Of a DNA stretch of 64,000 nucleotides, positions 47,761 through 59,944 are shown in pieces. The translations under genes were made by a program, and so were the position numbers. A model generated the notes under the pieces. The model searched no databases, was not told where the DNA came from, and saw nothing but the letters and a program-made list of their open reading frames with translations. The stretch is from Diabrotica undecimpunctata (Eukaryota; Arthropoda; Insecta; Coleoptera; Chrysomelidae), in NCBI RefSeq assembly GCF_040954645.1, contig NC_092807.1, forward strand, positions 2,232,001 to 2,296,000, read 5' to 3'. The stretch's first letter is position 1; each line of letters begins with the position of its first letter.

Positions 47761-49904
47761 ATTGATTTTCAGATATTTCTGATTCTGCACATATGCATCT
47801 ATCAATTACTGCTTTGTCATATTTGTCCTACTTCCTTAATTTTGTTAGACAAATCTGTTCGAATCTCCAAATTGATTGAGCAATTTCTCGTTTGTTATCT
47901 TAGCGTCTATTTTTGTGCGGTGCTTTTCTACAAGACTAATATAGTGTGTGTATGCATCTATTACTGTTGTCGTACCTTTGTCCTTCTTTTTCGATTCATA
48001 GATTATATTTGGATAGTATAACAGTCTATTTCTTCTGTCAACTCCATCTTTTCCATTTAGTCATTTTTATGTGTTCTTTTAACTTGTCATTATTTGATTG
48101 CTAACCTGTTTATCTCTATTCCATGTGAGTCATAAGTACTCTACAAAATAAAAGCTCTATATAAGTCTCCATTCGTTTTATCAATGTAGTTAGAAAAAAT
48201 GTGGAAGGCTTCACGATTTTCGAGTACCTTGCACAGAGGCTACGATAATCTTAATCTTAATTGTATTCTATTTGGAACAGAAGGGAGTGCTAGAACTAAT
48301 TCCCTAAAAACATACAGGGACACAAAAACAACGAGTCAATTAATACGGAGTCAGAAAACTAGAAAAACTACCGAGAAAATTAGCACTGACTTTTTGCGAC
48401 ACATTACTGAGAAAACTACTATCAAAAAATTGGTAAATATAGAAATAGATAGTTAAAGCTATCAAAAATCTTCACAATAGATACAAAGTGTTCGGAAATC
48501 ATAATCGACGAAGCCATGTTAAAACGAAATATGCGATATCGAGAATTGAACAACATATAAATAAAAAATGTGAAGCAGAGCAGACAGTGAAAACTGTGAT
48601 ACGCTTAAATGTATATCACTTTTGCTTAAAGCATGTTCACTTGCTACTTCTTAAGGAAAGTCGATATATTTTTTTAAACGTACATTTCACCTATATCTCC
48701 TCCCAATCGTGCTGCCATGCAAATGAGACATAGTCGAGGCACTTTGTTTGTTCGGTTATTTGTCAATGACATTTACTATTTATTAAAGACACGAAAGAGT
48801 TAAGGATCTACGAAGTAAGGTTAGAATGTGAAGAATCCGATGAGCTGTCCGACAATTTCTCTGTCGTCTGCTGGCGACCTCTCACAGTATAATCCCCGAC
48901 ATCCGAAAAATGTGCTGCGCCAGATGAATTTGTTAAGATACCGACGACGTTGCTATAAGTGCAGACATTATAGACCAGTAAGATCATAAAAACGATCAAG
49001 CTCTTATTAAGGCAATAAACAATTGTTTAACTACATGTAAAGGTTCAGTTAAAAGATATCTTCGAAAAAGGGATCTTGCTATTAAAAAAAAATTCATAGT
49101 TTAAATGTCTGTTTGTTGTCGATGAGTGTTTATTTTTTTGTTTAAATACGCCACTTTTATTGTTTTTAGATTTGAGAGATTTAGGATTAGCATGTATACT
49201 GTATTTCACAAATATTCACTGTTTTGGATTACTGCTAGGCACTTGGCAGCCAATGGTCTACTCTGCTTTACAGCATAAGAAGTACGAAAGTCAACTGCTC
49301 TAGTAATGAAAATATGAAACAAGCAACTTCTAAATTGAACTAAAAAAATCCATTTATAAATTATTTTACAGTATTAATAAGAAGTTATTTACAGTAAATA
49401 CTTTTGATTCAATTTATGTGCACTACACATTTTACGCGGAAATGTTTGTTTGCCCAGTAGTTTTAAAATTATTTAGTTATTACCTTAGAGCATAAGCATC
49501 TATATATCTATTGAATCTCTTATAACTCTATTAGGGCTTTTAGCCATTCGCAGAAATTAACCTTACTTTAGCGATACTCCCAAATGTTCTGTACTGCACT
49601 TTATTCACATTTTGTCCTGCGGGGCGGGACGGGACTCGGGACAGGACAGCTAACGCTTTATCCCTCTGGAGATCCTGCAAAACTTGCACTTTTACTATTA
49701 TCGGAATGATTTGGTAATTAAAGTTATACCAGTATCTCCATCAGGTTTACAACGTAAAAATATAGAAGTTAACAGAATTCTTTTTGATTTATTGCGATGC
49801 ACGCCTGATATGCAAAAAAGTTTTATGGTTAAGGTTCTCCTAATAAACTGTTACCAGACATTACAACGATACCACCAGATGATAATACCTTTAAATCTAA
49901 CCGT
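47761..49904. other. Unassigned region
   Basis: No family is recognised. A minus-strand reading near 47890-48000 gives HRTKIDAKITNEKLLNQFGD, which looks protein-like but is unassigned. Frames at 48199-48456, 48488-48733 and 49684-49932 are not recognised. A short GC-rich patch (gcggggcgggacgggactcg) lies at about 49619. Confidence 0.4.
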
Positions 49905-51175
49905 TTTTTTTCTTCTTTTTATGTATACATGACTATGTCTGTTTTTCAATGTGCCTTCAGTAAGTTGTCGTTCCATTGTTTTCGTGGTCTTCCTACTGAT
50001 CGTCTTTCTATTGGGGAACCGTGTTGTATTGTCTTTACTACTCTGTTTGTTGTCATTCGACTTATATGATCATTCCATTCTACTCTTCTATTTCTTACCC
50101 AGTCCTTGATTTTGTCCACCTTGCATCTACGTCGTATATCTATACTTCTAGCTCTGTCCCATAATGTTTTACCATCATTTTTTCTGTTTTCATCTCTGCT
50201 GTTTCTAACATCCTTTTTGTTCTCTCTGTGTCAAGTCATTTCTGCCACGTATGTCATTATTGGTCTTGTGACTGTTTTGTAAATTCTTCCTTTCATTTCT
50301 TTTCCGATATTTTTATTTCTCCATATTGTTTCATTTAGACAGTCTGCGGCTCTGTTTGCTCTATTCACATGATCTTCCACGTCTGTTTCGTGCTTTCTTT
50401 GGCTAAATAATGTGATGCCTAGATATTTAAACTCCTTCACTTGTTCTATTATCTGACCTTCCAAATCCAATCTACATCTTAGTAAATTTGCGGTTATAAC
50501 CATGCGTTTTGTCTTTTTTGAGAAAATTAACATGTTAAATATTCTGGCGATTATAATAAATTGGTGCAGCACACGCTGTAAATCATCTTCACTTTAAGAG
50601 CTGTATTGCTTCATATGTATAGCAGATTTATTTAAGTTGTTTTCCTCGCATTTGGTATTCTTTTTTAGTGCTTACTTTTGTTAATATTTCATCCATAGTA
50701 AAGTTGAACAATACAGGACTCAGGGAATCTCCTGGTCTTATCCTATTGCTAGCTTCAATAGGGTCAGTTAGTTCTTCGCCTACTTTTACCTTTATTGTGT
50801 TATTTTGGTAGGTATTTTCAATCGTTTTGATTATTTCTAAGGTATCTCTCTTGCGTACAATAAGTGGATAACGCCCTTTATTTTGACCCAGTCAAATGCC
50901 TTCTTAAGGTCTACAAAATATAGATATGCCGGTTTGTTGTGTTCTAATGACTTCTCTTGCACTTGCCTCATTATAAATATAGCGTCGGTGCATGATCTTC
51001 TTGACCTAAAACATTGTTGTTCCTTTGTTAGTGTTATAATTTTATTCAGTTTATTTGTTATCACTTTGATCGTTAATTTTAGTGTTGTGTTCAATAAATT
51101 AATTCCTCTGTAATTTTTTGGGTCTGATTTGTCTCCTTTTTTAAGGAGAGGTATTGGGATGCCTGATCTCTATTC
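49905..51175 (-). pseudogene. RTE-like LINE (family D), RT
   Basis: Minus-strand frames give NTTLKLTIKVITNKLNKIIT, RSRRSCTDAIFIMRQVQEKS, YFVDLKKAFDWVKIKGVIHL (51094-50837), then after frameshifts 50572-50231: KTKRMVITANLLRCRLDLEG, EQVKEFKYLGITLFSQRKHE and PIMTYVAEMT. The RT catalytic box falls in a deleted or scrambled part (50600-50700). The tail region reads EWNDHISRMTTNRVVKTIQ-like, and the 3' end near 49905-49920 is a GAA/A-rich tract. Confidence 0.82.
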
Positions 51176-51434
51176 TTTTTTGAAGGATTTTTGCTTTATT
51201 ATATTATTTTTTGGATTACTTTTAGTAGTCGTGAGTCTGACCATACACGTGATAAATAAAAAGAACTTTCTTTCCCTTACTTTCTTCTGTTTCAGTAATT
51301 AAAAAATTAATACTATTCAGAATCCAAATAGCAGAATGGGATATACTGAAACTAATAGAAAATTTTTTTAAAAACTTCAAAAAAGTTCCAGAATTACTAG
51401 GAGGAAAAAAGCATGACATACTTTTACCCTCCTA
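51176..51434. other. No gene seen
   Basis: AT-rich sequence. The 65-codon minus-strand frame at 51222-51419 is not recognised. Confidence 0.4.
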
Positions 51435-52005
51435 GTCTTCTTCTTGTAGTGCCTATCCATTTCGGATGTTGGCGACCATCTTGGCAATCTTTATTTTGCA
51501 AAATGCTGATCTGAAAAGATTTGTGGTTGTTGTGTTGAACCACGTACGCAGATTTTTCAACCAGGAAATTCTTCGCCACCCTGTTCCCCGGGTTCCTTCT
51601 ATTTTTCCTTAAAGAATTAATTACAGCAACCCATATCTTTCGCTGTTCCTCATTGACTCTTTAGGACTGTGGGACATAATATAACATAAAGCTACTTACG
51701 ATAAGTTTTATTAAGCTTTATAAGGATATATAAATTAATATTATTTTTCTTGTTCACATGGAATCCATAACCTAAGTGTGTTGTCCATGTCTGGTTGTCA
51801 TGACACAGCTGTCACTTCGTAGCCGTCAACATCGTAATAACCTAATTAGACTGATAATTTGAATAGCTTAGCCATTTTTTGAAATGCAGATCTTGCTTTC
51901 TCTATCCTAGATTTTATTTCTAGGAAATAGTCCCATTTTCATTGATCTTCGTACTAAAGTAGGTGTATTCTACTCTTTCTATTAGTTGACCATAGTTTTT
52001 TAAGA
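51435..52005 (-). pseudogene. RTE-like LINE, 3' fragment, interrupted
   Basis: Minus-strand pieces: ERVEYTYFSTKINENG (about 51990), a SAFQKMAKLFKL-like part (about 51880), and FNTTTTNLFRSAFCKIKIAK with MVANIRNG (51530-51460), then a GAA-type 3' tail (51436-51446). Between about 51620 and 51860 the LINE reading is lost to unidentified sequence. Confidence 0.7.
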
Positions 52006-52079
52006 AACCTGGTGGTTTTAGTAAATCCCATTCTACTTTTTGGACGAGGGGAAAAGTATATCACGCTTCCCAGTGTGGT

Positions 52080-52535
52080 TATGTACATACATCTATTAAA
52101 CGACTACCTCAACAAAAAAATATTAGAAATAATACTGATCAAAATAGTGACAAATTCAATTGGAAAAACTCTTTTATGGCAGCAAGAAATTCGGTGTATT
52201 GTATTTCTTTAGTATTAGATTCCTGCCACAAATTGAAAGCTTTTGATTGATCGAAATGGGGCCGTTCCTTGAAACAAGAAACAGAGACAAAACTTAGAGA
52301 ATAATATAAAAAAAAAATTATAAAAATAGCATCAACCTGGAAGTAGCAAGAGAAAGTTGGATTTTCTTCTGGGTCCTCTAGTAGCGAGGATCAAAAGATT
52401 TTCACTATACAAAAAAGGATGGACCTTCACAAAGAACTGGATCGGTATCTAGCAGAAGAACGAGAATATTGAAACATGGACATCCTATCTTGGTGAAAAG
52501 ACAATCAGAATAAATTTCCTACCATGGTTATTGTA
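52080..52535 (+). pseudogene. hAT transposase C-terminal fragment
   Basis: One frame with three stops gives the hAT dimerisation region: KKIIKIASTWK, SSGSSSSEDQKIFTIQKRMD, LHKELDRYLAEEREY and NMDILSWxKDNQNKFPTMVI. The pattern Leu-Asp-x-Tyr-Leu-x-Glu followed by Asp-Ile-Leu-x-Trp-Trp and Lys-Phe-Pro is characteristic. The RNase H-like catalytic part is not present. The element ends are not found. Confidence 0.75.
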
Positions 52536-53430
52536 GAACCATTTAAAATTGAAAATTTTATCTTTAGAATATAGTTTCACTCTAAGTGTTGAATTTCGAA
52601 CAAACTTTTGTGCCATTAATAGTAACAAAACTGTGCTAAACATAAGGGACACATATAGGAATGAAGCTATTTTCTTGTGGCATCATAACTTTATTTCTGT
52701 AAAAATTTCCCAAGAAAATATTTTAGGCCGCTAATACTTTCTATTAAAACAGCCGGTAAATATGTTTAGTTATCCCCGAAGAACCTTTTTAAAAAGTGTT
52801 TATAATTTTAAAACATTCCTGAGACTAATAATATAATAATTATGGTCTAATTTTTTTTTCAAGATTTAAAAAAAAATAATTTTAAAAAAAAAATTAGATT
52901 GCAAAATTATTATGCGAAATCTGTTAAATCGATTTTAATAAAATTTGGAGGACTTTTTTCTATAATGATATAAAAATTTTCTAGACAAATTATAAAGGTC
53001 ATAAGTATAATCTAAGCGGTTAAAAACATTGAATAAGAAAAGGTTTGTTTCTTCTCTTTTTTTTTATTTTTTGATATTTTGCAGTAACGGCAATAAATTA
53101 AAAAAAAAATTAACTAGCTGTATCTTATATAAAATTTAATTGTCGCATATAATATCATAAGAGAGAAAATTTTGGCGGCAATATTTTCGACTGGTATGAA
53201 AGTTTGTTGCCTGGCAATTTTTGCGAATTAAATTTTGACAGTTAAATCACGAGACGTCAGTCGAGTGATTTTGTCAAAAATTTATAAGCGAAACTTGCCA
53301 AACGGAAACAAAATTGAATAAAACCAGCAGAAAATTTTGCCGGTAAATAATTTTCTCAATGGTATTCGACAAGACTCTTTCACGAGACAATTAAAGCACC
53401 ATATCAACGAAATATAATCTTTATTTATTT
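52536..53430. other. No gene seen; AT-rich
   Basis: Long A/T runs at 52845-52900 and 53050-53115. The more complex part, 53200-53400, is next to the Crypton copy 2 end but matches nothing else in the window that I can see. Confidence 0.45.
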
Positions 53431-53513
53431 GTTAACAATATTAAATGTACAATTATTATAAACTATAGTAGTTTGCCCATATTTTTCTACCAAAGCATGA
53501 TTTTGTATATTAT

Positions 53514-54071
53514 TTGAAAAGGAAAATCAAACCCTAGAAATTAAAAGTAGGACACAATTGTCATGGGCTGCTTTTGGTAAGTTGAGCTTCATTTTACAAG
53601 ACAGAAAAATCCCAATACACGAAACCTATGACACTTGTATACTACCAGTTGCAAATTATGGATTGGATACTACGGCAATAACAAGAAAAATGGCAGAACA
53701 ATTAAGACTAACTCAACGGGCCAAGTAGAGGGCCATGTTAAATATAAGCCTCAGAGACAAAATTCCTAACACCGAAATACGTCGAAGAACTAAAGTAACC
53801 GACATCATGGAAAAAATAGCGACATTGAGATGGCAATGGGTAGCACATATAGCAAGACAAGACACCAACAGATGATCTCATAAAGTGACATTCTGGAGAC
53901 CTCGAGAAACAAAAAGAAGCGTGGGAAGACTCAAAAAGAGGTGGATAGACAATATAACAGCTGTAGCTGTAAAGCAGTGGATGAGAATTACAAAAGATAG
54001 AAAAGCGTGGAAGCAATTGGAGGACGCCTATGTCCAACAATGGATAAATGAAGGCTGAAGAAGAAGTAGAA
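53514..54071 (+). mobile_element. RTE (BovB-like) LINE 3' end inside Crypton copy 2
   Basis: Nearly identical to the 3' part at 20770-21325 over about 550 bp, including NKIPNTEIRRRTKVTDIMEK-type sequence, CATTCTGGAGACCTCGAG and the end gaaggctgaagaagaag. Extra stops are present (for example TAG in place of the Met-Glu block near 53725). It is plus-strand, opposite to its host. A clear target duplication was not found. Confidence 0.88.
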
Positions 54072-54125
54072 GCATTTCTGAACTCGAAGGTCCAGCTTCA
54101 TTTGTTGTTCTGAAATTTTCAATCA

Positions 54126-54254
54126 ACTCTGTAGATATGGTTTTAGAGAGCTTGCATTTGAGTGACCCGTTAATTTAATTAACTCCTGTTCAAAAACACC
54201 TTGCTTGAACATTGCTGACACAGCTGAAGATCGATGAGAATGTCTCGTTATTTT
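54126..54254 (-). pseudogene. Tyrosine-recombinase active-site box
   Basis: A 43-codon open stretch reads RHSHRSSAVSAMF, then ELIKLTGHSN and SSLKPYLQ. The HxxR pair (HSHR), the GH pair and the Tyr nine residues after that His are the C-terminal catalytic signature of phage-integrase-type recombinases. The family would cut DNA through the Tyr. The upstream catalytic Arg is not identified, and the surrounding frame is broken. Confidence 0.8.
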
Positions 54255-54939
54255 ATGTTTTTTGTGTGTATTTCAATTTTTTCAGCTGACATTTTTGTCC
54301 ACTTAGATACGGTGTTGAATCCAAGTAAACAGTTTTTGAACCAAGATCAATCCTTCCAGGTTAGGTGAAGGGTAATTTCCAAAATAATCTAACTGGGCAT
54401 AAATTTTCGTTTAATGAATTTCTTACCAGCCATTTGCTGCTTGCCAAACTTTGGAAAAAATACTGTTGTATTTAATTTGGCTTGTAAAATCTCCCATAAC
54501 ATCAAATTCCTTCTGAGAATTTCAATGGGGTGTTTCCTCCTCGTAGCTTTGGATGTTTTTAAATAGTTTTTCGGTGCATAATGTTTTTGAACTGAGTTTT
54601 TTTTCTTGAACACTATAAAGCTGTCTCCTCTTGGTATGACTGGCCAATCTTGCACATTTAAAAGATATATCTGTGAAAGGGTCGTATTTTTATGCCGTAC
54701 TTCGTAAAATATTTTTCTTGTACCATTTTTGCTGTAGTATACCACATTGACTTTACATACGACTCTTTATAGTCTTCACCATTGCCTTTTTGCATGTTAA
54801 CGGCATAATCCTCGGGAATTTTTGCATCGTTGCATTTGCATTTGTTTCGTTATGATAGTATATCTTTCAAGCGTAAAATTTCTCACCCGTAAGAACTCCG
54901 AAAATTGGGTCCAAATAGAGCTTCTGGACCTCTGTGTTC

Positions 54940-56972
54940 TTCTTCTTCTTCTTAAGGTGCCATGCATTTCTGCGTAGGCGTCCACCGTACATCGTCTTGT
55001 CAGGTGAGCTGTTAAATAGTCAGGATTAAATAATTCTGTTTTTAGCAGCATTGCGAAGCATTTCATAGCTGTGGATTCCTGTCCATTGTCGAATATTGCG
55101 CAGCCATGACATTTTTTTACGTCCGAGACCTCTCCTACCCTCTATTTTCCCTTCGAGTATCAGTTGCTGAAAAGTGTATCGTTCTCCTCGTATAATGTGC
55201 CCCAAGTATGCAGTCTTCTTACTTTTTACATAATTAAAAAGTTCCCTATCCTGTAAGCCCGCTCTTCTGAGTACTTCCTCATTTCTGACCCTGTCCGTCC
55301 ATGATATTCTGAGCATTCGACGCAGGCACCACATTTCGAACACTTCAAGTTTGTTAATGGAACTGGCCTTTAACGTCCATGCTTCCATTCCGTACAGGAG
55401 AACAGGCCACACGTAACACTTAAGCATCTTGTATCGGAGGTTGAAGTCCAATTTGCGATCAGTCAGAAACTTACGAAGCCTCAAAAAAGCATTTCTGGCT
55501 TGTTCAACTCTGCTCTTTATTTCATTCTCGGGAGCCCAACCCTCATTCAGCAAACATCCCAAGTATTTGAATTGCCTGACTTGTTCGATTTCTTCTCCAG
55601 AGACATATATCTTTGCGTTGGGGTAATCATTTCTACTTATAATCATTGATTTTGTCTTCTTGATATTTATTTTCAAACCCCGAGCTTCACTTGCAAGAGT
55701 TAGATCATTCAAAAGGCACTGAAGATCTTCGATGTTATCTGCCACTATGGCTGTATCATCGGCATACCTGATGTTATTAATAAATATGCCGTTAACTTTA
55801 ATACCCTTATTAGAGTCTTCCACTGCTTCTGCGAAGGCTTTTTCTACGTATAAATTGAACAGCATTGGAGACAGTATACAACCTTGCCTTACTCCTTTTT
55901 TAATGGAGAAATCTTCTGTTTCGTTGGAATTTTGAAGACGTACTGTTGCTGTCTGATTCCAATACAGATTGGCAATGATTCTTATATCCTTTGCGTCCAA
56001 TCCCAACTCTTGTAGGTATTTTATCATCAATTCATGTTTTACATTATCGAATGCTTTCTCGTAATCGATGAAACAGATAAAAACATCCTTTCTTTGATCT
56101 AAACAATTCTGTATCAATGTTTGCATACTAAAGATCGCTTCTCTCGTGCCAAGTCCATTTTTGAAACCAAACTGACTCCATCCACTGACCTCTTCACATT
56201 TCTTAAACAATCTAGTGTGAAGTATTCTCAGGAAAAGTTTCAAAAAGTGACTCATTAGGCTTATTAGTCGGTGGTCCTTGCAGAAGTTCGCACGTGGTGT
56301 TTTTGGTAGGGCGATAAATGTAGATCGAAGCCAATCTTTTGGAATCTGGCCCGTATCGTAGATGTCGTTAAAGAGCTTGACAATAATGTCTAGGTTTTCT
56401 TCATTAAGTAACTTGATTGTTTCTGCGTACATATCATCTGGTCCTGGGGTTTTGTTACTTTTTAATAGTTTGATAGCGTGTACAATTTCAGCTTTCAAAA
56501 TACTTGGGCCATACAAATGGTCTCCCAGTTGTGGTGGTTTTTGTGTTCTGTCATCATTGAACAAATTGGCTGTGTACATTTTCCAAGTATTAAGTATATC
56601 GCTAGGGTCCGTTATTAATTCATTTTGGTCATTATGTATACCAGTGACTTGTTTTTTCTTGAAGACACCAGCAATTTCCTTAATTTTCTTGTGAAGATTG
56701 AAGCTGTCGCCGAGTTTATATAGGCTTTCAGCCTCGGTGCAAAGTGTAGTCATCCAGATCTCCTTCGCCGCTATAATTTCTTTACGAATTTGACTGTGTA
56801 TATTTCGGTACCCTACTTCGTCCTGCCTGATCTTACACTGCCTGCGTTGTTCCATCATCTCTAATATTTCTTCTGTCATCCACTCATTCTTGGTAGTTGT
56901 TTTACTCTTGAGTAGAAAAGTGTTGTTCAACTCATCAAATGATTCTTTTATGGTGGTCCATGACTTTTGAAA
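54940..56972 (-). mobile_element. RTE-like LINE (family E) with 10-bp target duplication
   Basis: Flanked by CTCTGTGTTC on both sides (54930-54939 and 56973-56982). The 3' end is a GAA tail (cttcttcttctt on the plus strand, 54940-54953). The element is 5'-truncated, beginning in the region before the RT. It lies within Crypton copy 2 and is therefore younger. The perfect duplication and open reading frame make it the freshest LINE in the window. Confidence 0.93.
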
Positions 56973-57005
56973 CTCTGTGTTCAATGGGACATTTTCTGAA
57001 ACCAA
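55026..57005 (-). CDS. Reverse transcriptase ORF of the LINE, 659 codons
   Basis: This is the longest uninterrupted frame in the window. Residues 1-11 (MVSENVPLNTE) come from the Crypton host sequence; the LINE starts at FQKSW. RT blocks in order: LKSNKTPGPDDMYAETIKLL (181-200), DHRLISLMSHFLKLFLRILH (244-263), FKNGLGTREAIF (281-292), FIDYEKAFDN (312-321), GVRQGCILSPMLFN (371-384) and YADD (414-417). The thumb and C-terminal region follow, with YLGCLL, LLYGMEAWTLK, LGHIIRGERY and SWLRNIRQW. The RT catalytic aspartates are all present. The endonuclease domain is missing, so the copy could not integrate on its own. The protein is unlikely to be made unless a nearby promoter reads through. Confidence 0.85.
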   Translation of the reverse strand: MVSENVPLNTEFQKSWTTIKESFDELNNTFLLKSKTTTKNEWMTEEILEMMEQRRQCKIRQDEVGYRNIHSQIRKEIIAAKEIWMTTLCTEAESLYKLGDSFNLHKKIKEIAGVFKKKQVTGIHNDQNELITDPSDILNTWKMYTANLFNDDRTQKPPQLGDHLYGPSILKAEIVHAIKLLKSNKTPGPDDMYAETIKLLNEENLDIIVKLFNDIYDTGQIPKDWLRSTFIALPKTPRANFCKDHRLISLMSHFLKLFLRILHTRLFKKCEEVSGWSQFGFKNGLGTREAIFSMQTLIQNCLDQRKDVFICFIDYEKAFDNVKHELMIKYLQELGLDAKDIRIIANLYWNQTATVRLQNSNETEDFSIKKGVRQGCILSPMLFNLYVEKAFAEAVEDSNKGIKVNGIFINNIRYADDTAIVADNIEDLQCLLNDLTLASEARGLKINIKKTKSMIISRNDYPNAKIYVSGEEIEQVRQFKYLGCLLNEGWAPENEIKSRVEQARNAFLRLRKFLTDRKLDFNLRYKMLKCYVWPVLLYGMEAWTLKASSINKLEVFEMWCLRRMLRISWTDRVRNEEVLRRAGLQDRELFNYVKSKKTAYLGHIIRGERYTFQQLILEGKIEGRRGLGRKKMSWLRNIRQWTGIHSYEMLRNAAKNRII

Positions 57006-57255
57006 TTTTTTGATTTCTTTACTTGACAGTCATCCAAATCTGGATTTTTTGTCTGAATTCATTATATCTGTCCAAAATTGATTACGCCTTAATGACGTTT
57101 GTCGAACTGACAACAACATAATTACCAGACACCTTCGTGATGAATCTGTCACAATTTTGTCGCTGAGAAATCACGGGCAGGAAGGAGTTTTGTCAGAAGG
57201 AAACGTGACGTTGCTGTGACGTTTTATCAGTTGAAAATAGTCTAGTGAAATAGTC

Positions 57256-58437
57256 GCTTAAATAAACTATTTTAATGTTATACACAAGAAAAGTAGAAAC
57301 AAATCGATGTTTTTAGTCATTTTCGCCACCTCTCACATCCAAATCTAGCCGATTTTTTACATATCGCCCCTGGTCTATGATTTTTTCCATTGTAAAAAAA
57401 TACTGTGATGCATCGATACTAAATGGCTTGTAAACAAAAAATACATTGACAGATTAAAATAAAACTTTAATATACGTTCAAACAGAGAGGGCACCAATAT
57501 AACAAAAAAAATCAGGCTAGTGCAACACCCTCTCTTATCGAATCGCAAAACTTATTAGACAGTCTTAACAGTCTATTAATTTGTTTCAAAGCATTCTTCT
57601 TTGAAGACGGTTTATCATATGTTTGTAGTTAATTTCTTAAAAATATAATTATTACATAAAATTTTTGTATAATTTTTCCGGCCTATAACTACTCTAACCT
57701 TATAAATTATAACCAGCGATTGGTTCTTGTAGAATATCCCGTGGCGTCTGCCATAAATCCAACGTTGACAAAATTCTTCAAACGGATCTATTCAAATTAT
57801 TTGTTTTTTGTCGGTGAGATTACAAGTTACAACAAAGTATGGGATAGCCAGAGAGCAGAATATTCAATTTCTTTATACATTCCGTATATCTTATGGAAAT
57901 GCGAGAGAATATCTTCGTTTGGATCTTGAATATCTTTTTTCTGGTAGCTACGACTGTATGATAATTCACTTTGGGTTGTTGTGGCTGGTTAAATAATGGC
58001 TTTTCTGCCCAATGGCTTCTTGTCGATTATTACGTCTTATTTACTTACCATATTTAAGAACAGGGTGGAGTTGAAAAGTGCTTACATCGGCAAATAATTT
58101 TCACTTATTGTACGAAAAATAACAATAAAATGGACAAAAAACACGGACATTTAATACTTGTCATTTTAAAGTTAGTAGTATTTCAATTTTTGTAACAAGA
58201 AATAAGCGGCGAATTAAAAAAATCATAAGATAGACTTGTCACCATAACTGAAACAAAAAAATCTTGGACAATTGGAAATTTTGACGATTATACAATTGGA
58301 CATAAGTGGACATATAGAAAATGTCGAGAAGATGTAATATGGCAATCTTGGATTTCTAGCACCACAATCGACGCAGACATTATTTCGATAATATTTTCTT
58401 ACTTTCGCAAGATATTATTATGTTTGTATTTTGAGAA
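57256..58437. other. No gene seen
   Basis: AT-rich. The plus-strand frames at 57720-57929 and 57808-57996 overlap and are not recognised. No transposon signature. Confidence 0.45.
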
Positions 58438-58519
58438 CCATTTCCGAAGTGGAAATTGAAACGTCAATAAACTTGCTTTAACCTTTAATTGTGGCTTATT
58501 CCCATTTAAATAGTAATTA
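58438..58519 (+). repeat. Solo arm of the foldback element at 1605-1771
   Basis: Contains tttccgaagtggaaatt, acgtcaataaac, acctttaattgtggctt and atttaaatagtaatt in the same order as the right arm of the 1605-1771 palindrome, with a few substitutions. Confidence 0.88.
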
Positions 58520-59944
58520 CTTGAACAATTGAGTTGCGAACCAATGCCAACACTTCCTATTGTAAAACATTGTTACCGTAGTAGCAAATGCATAGGATGA
58601 TTCAAATCAGAAATTAATCCTAAAATGCTCCTGGCTAAGTCTATTACAAGTTATTACCACAGGTTTTGATAATGAAATGCTTCTTCGTACTAGTGTTTAG
58701 GCTTTTTCAATGCATGGTCTCTCTATCATTATTTTGTATTTGGTATCAGAGATTGGTGTTCCAAATATTGATTTAAGTGTCTTTGGGAAAGATCTCTTAT
58801 GATTTCTGCCTTAACAAATTCACTTTAATTACTTCTTTTTGTGATGTGATGTGTTTACGGCAATTAATTGCTTACGTCAATAAATCAAGTAAGTAGATTA
58901 GCAAATAAAGTCAACAGAATAAGATTCAATCATTTATATAAAACAGAAAAGTTCCAAAAGATGTTTATCAGTATTATACGTATGCTGATGAAGTGGTATT
59001 ATCGAAAAATGTTAAGATAATTAAAACAGACCACTGACTTTTGAAGAGAAATATTAAAAAAATCAGGACAAAAACAAAACAATTTAAATTTAAGAATTTA
59101 TCTGAAGACAATCTTAAATAGATCTAATTCGTCAACAAAGTAGAAAAACACCTTTGTAAGAAGAACACGGATTAAATACAGTAATATAATTACAGTTTGC
59201 ATTTATATCTTGCTATAAATCAATCAAAATCTCACTCAACCTATCTATTACTCGCCCCCCTCTCATTCTCGCGCTCCCGCCTGATCCTCTTCAAGAAATT
59301 AATAAGCCACAACGGCATAATGGAGAAAAATCCCCTCTAACTGCCGCTCCATATATTCCGGCAAGACGAAAAGGAAATTCGGCGTGGTAAAAATCTAATA
59401 AATATCGCATTTCCAATATCCGAGTGGCCGTGGATTTTCCGGAAGTGGGGAGTTTTCCCCGCCGCAGGGAGGTGTGAATGAGAAGACGTCGTGAGCTCAA
59501 TATGGCACTGTCATCGACTAATCCTATGGTTATATAGCTCGGCAAACGGGAGGTAAAAAAAGAATATAGCATGGGAAATGTGGTGCCACAAAAATTGAAT
59601 AGGATGAAATTCTTATAAAAAATGGTAAATAATATTTTAATATACTGTTGCATAAATATAAGTTAAGGCAGTTATGGAACTGATTGAGAACCGAATAAAG
59701 GAGGAGGGTTGGGTCACAGGCTAGTAACCAATCCCAAAAAGAACCATACTATGAACAAACTCGCAAAAAAGCCTCAGAATAAACTAGGTAACGATATTCG
59801 CAGCGGAATATGGACTTTTTTTTTGACAGTTGGGATGTTGAAATTGAATAAACTTTAAATAGACCCGGAGCGTTGAGAGCCCTGCTCAAGGTGGCTAGGG
59901 AAGAGTATTCAGAGCACAAAACACACACCATCTTGTGAAGTAGT
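58520..59944. other. Unassigned region, GC-richer at 59240-59560
   Basis: No transposon domain is visible. 59240-59560 is clearly richer in G and C and contains the minus-strand frame 59291-59653, which I do not recognise. It could be unique host sequence such as a regulatory or transcribed region, or a decayed element. Confidence 0.35.

Larger units (their letters stand above)
53431..57255 (-). mobile_element. Crypton-like element, copy 2, split by two LINEs
   Basis: Inverted relative to 32340-33445. Without the RTE fragment (53514-54071) and the LINE (54940-56972) it is about 1.2 kb. The start (MNSDKKSRFG, about 57059) and the end near gttaacaatatt (53440) match copy 1. Its C-terminal part (54126-54254) encodes the tyrosine-recombinase box. 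The frame has several stops. A recombinase alone, without RT, fits a Crypton DNA transposon rather than a DIRS or Ngaro retroelement. No target duplication was identified. Confidence 0.78.

Noticed and set aside
59291..59653. Minus-strand 120-codon frame
   Set aside because: Not recognised. Hydrophobic start and mixed composition suggest chance in a GC-richer patch.
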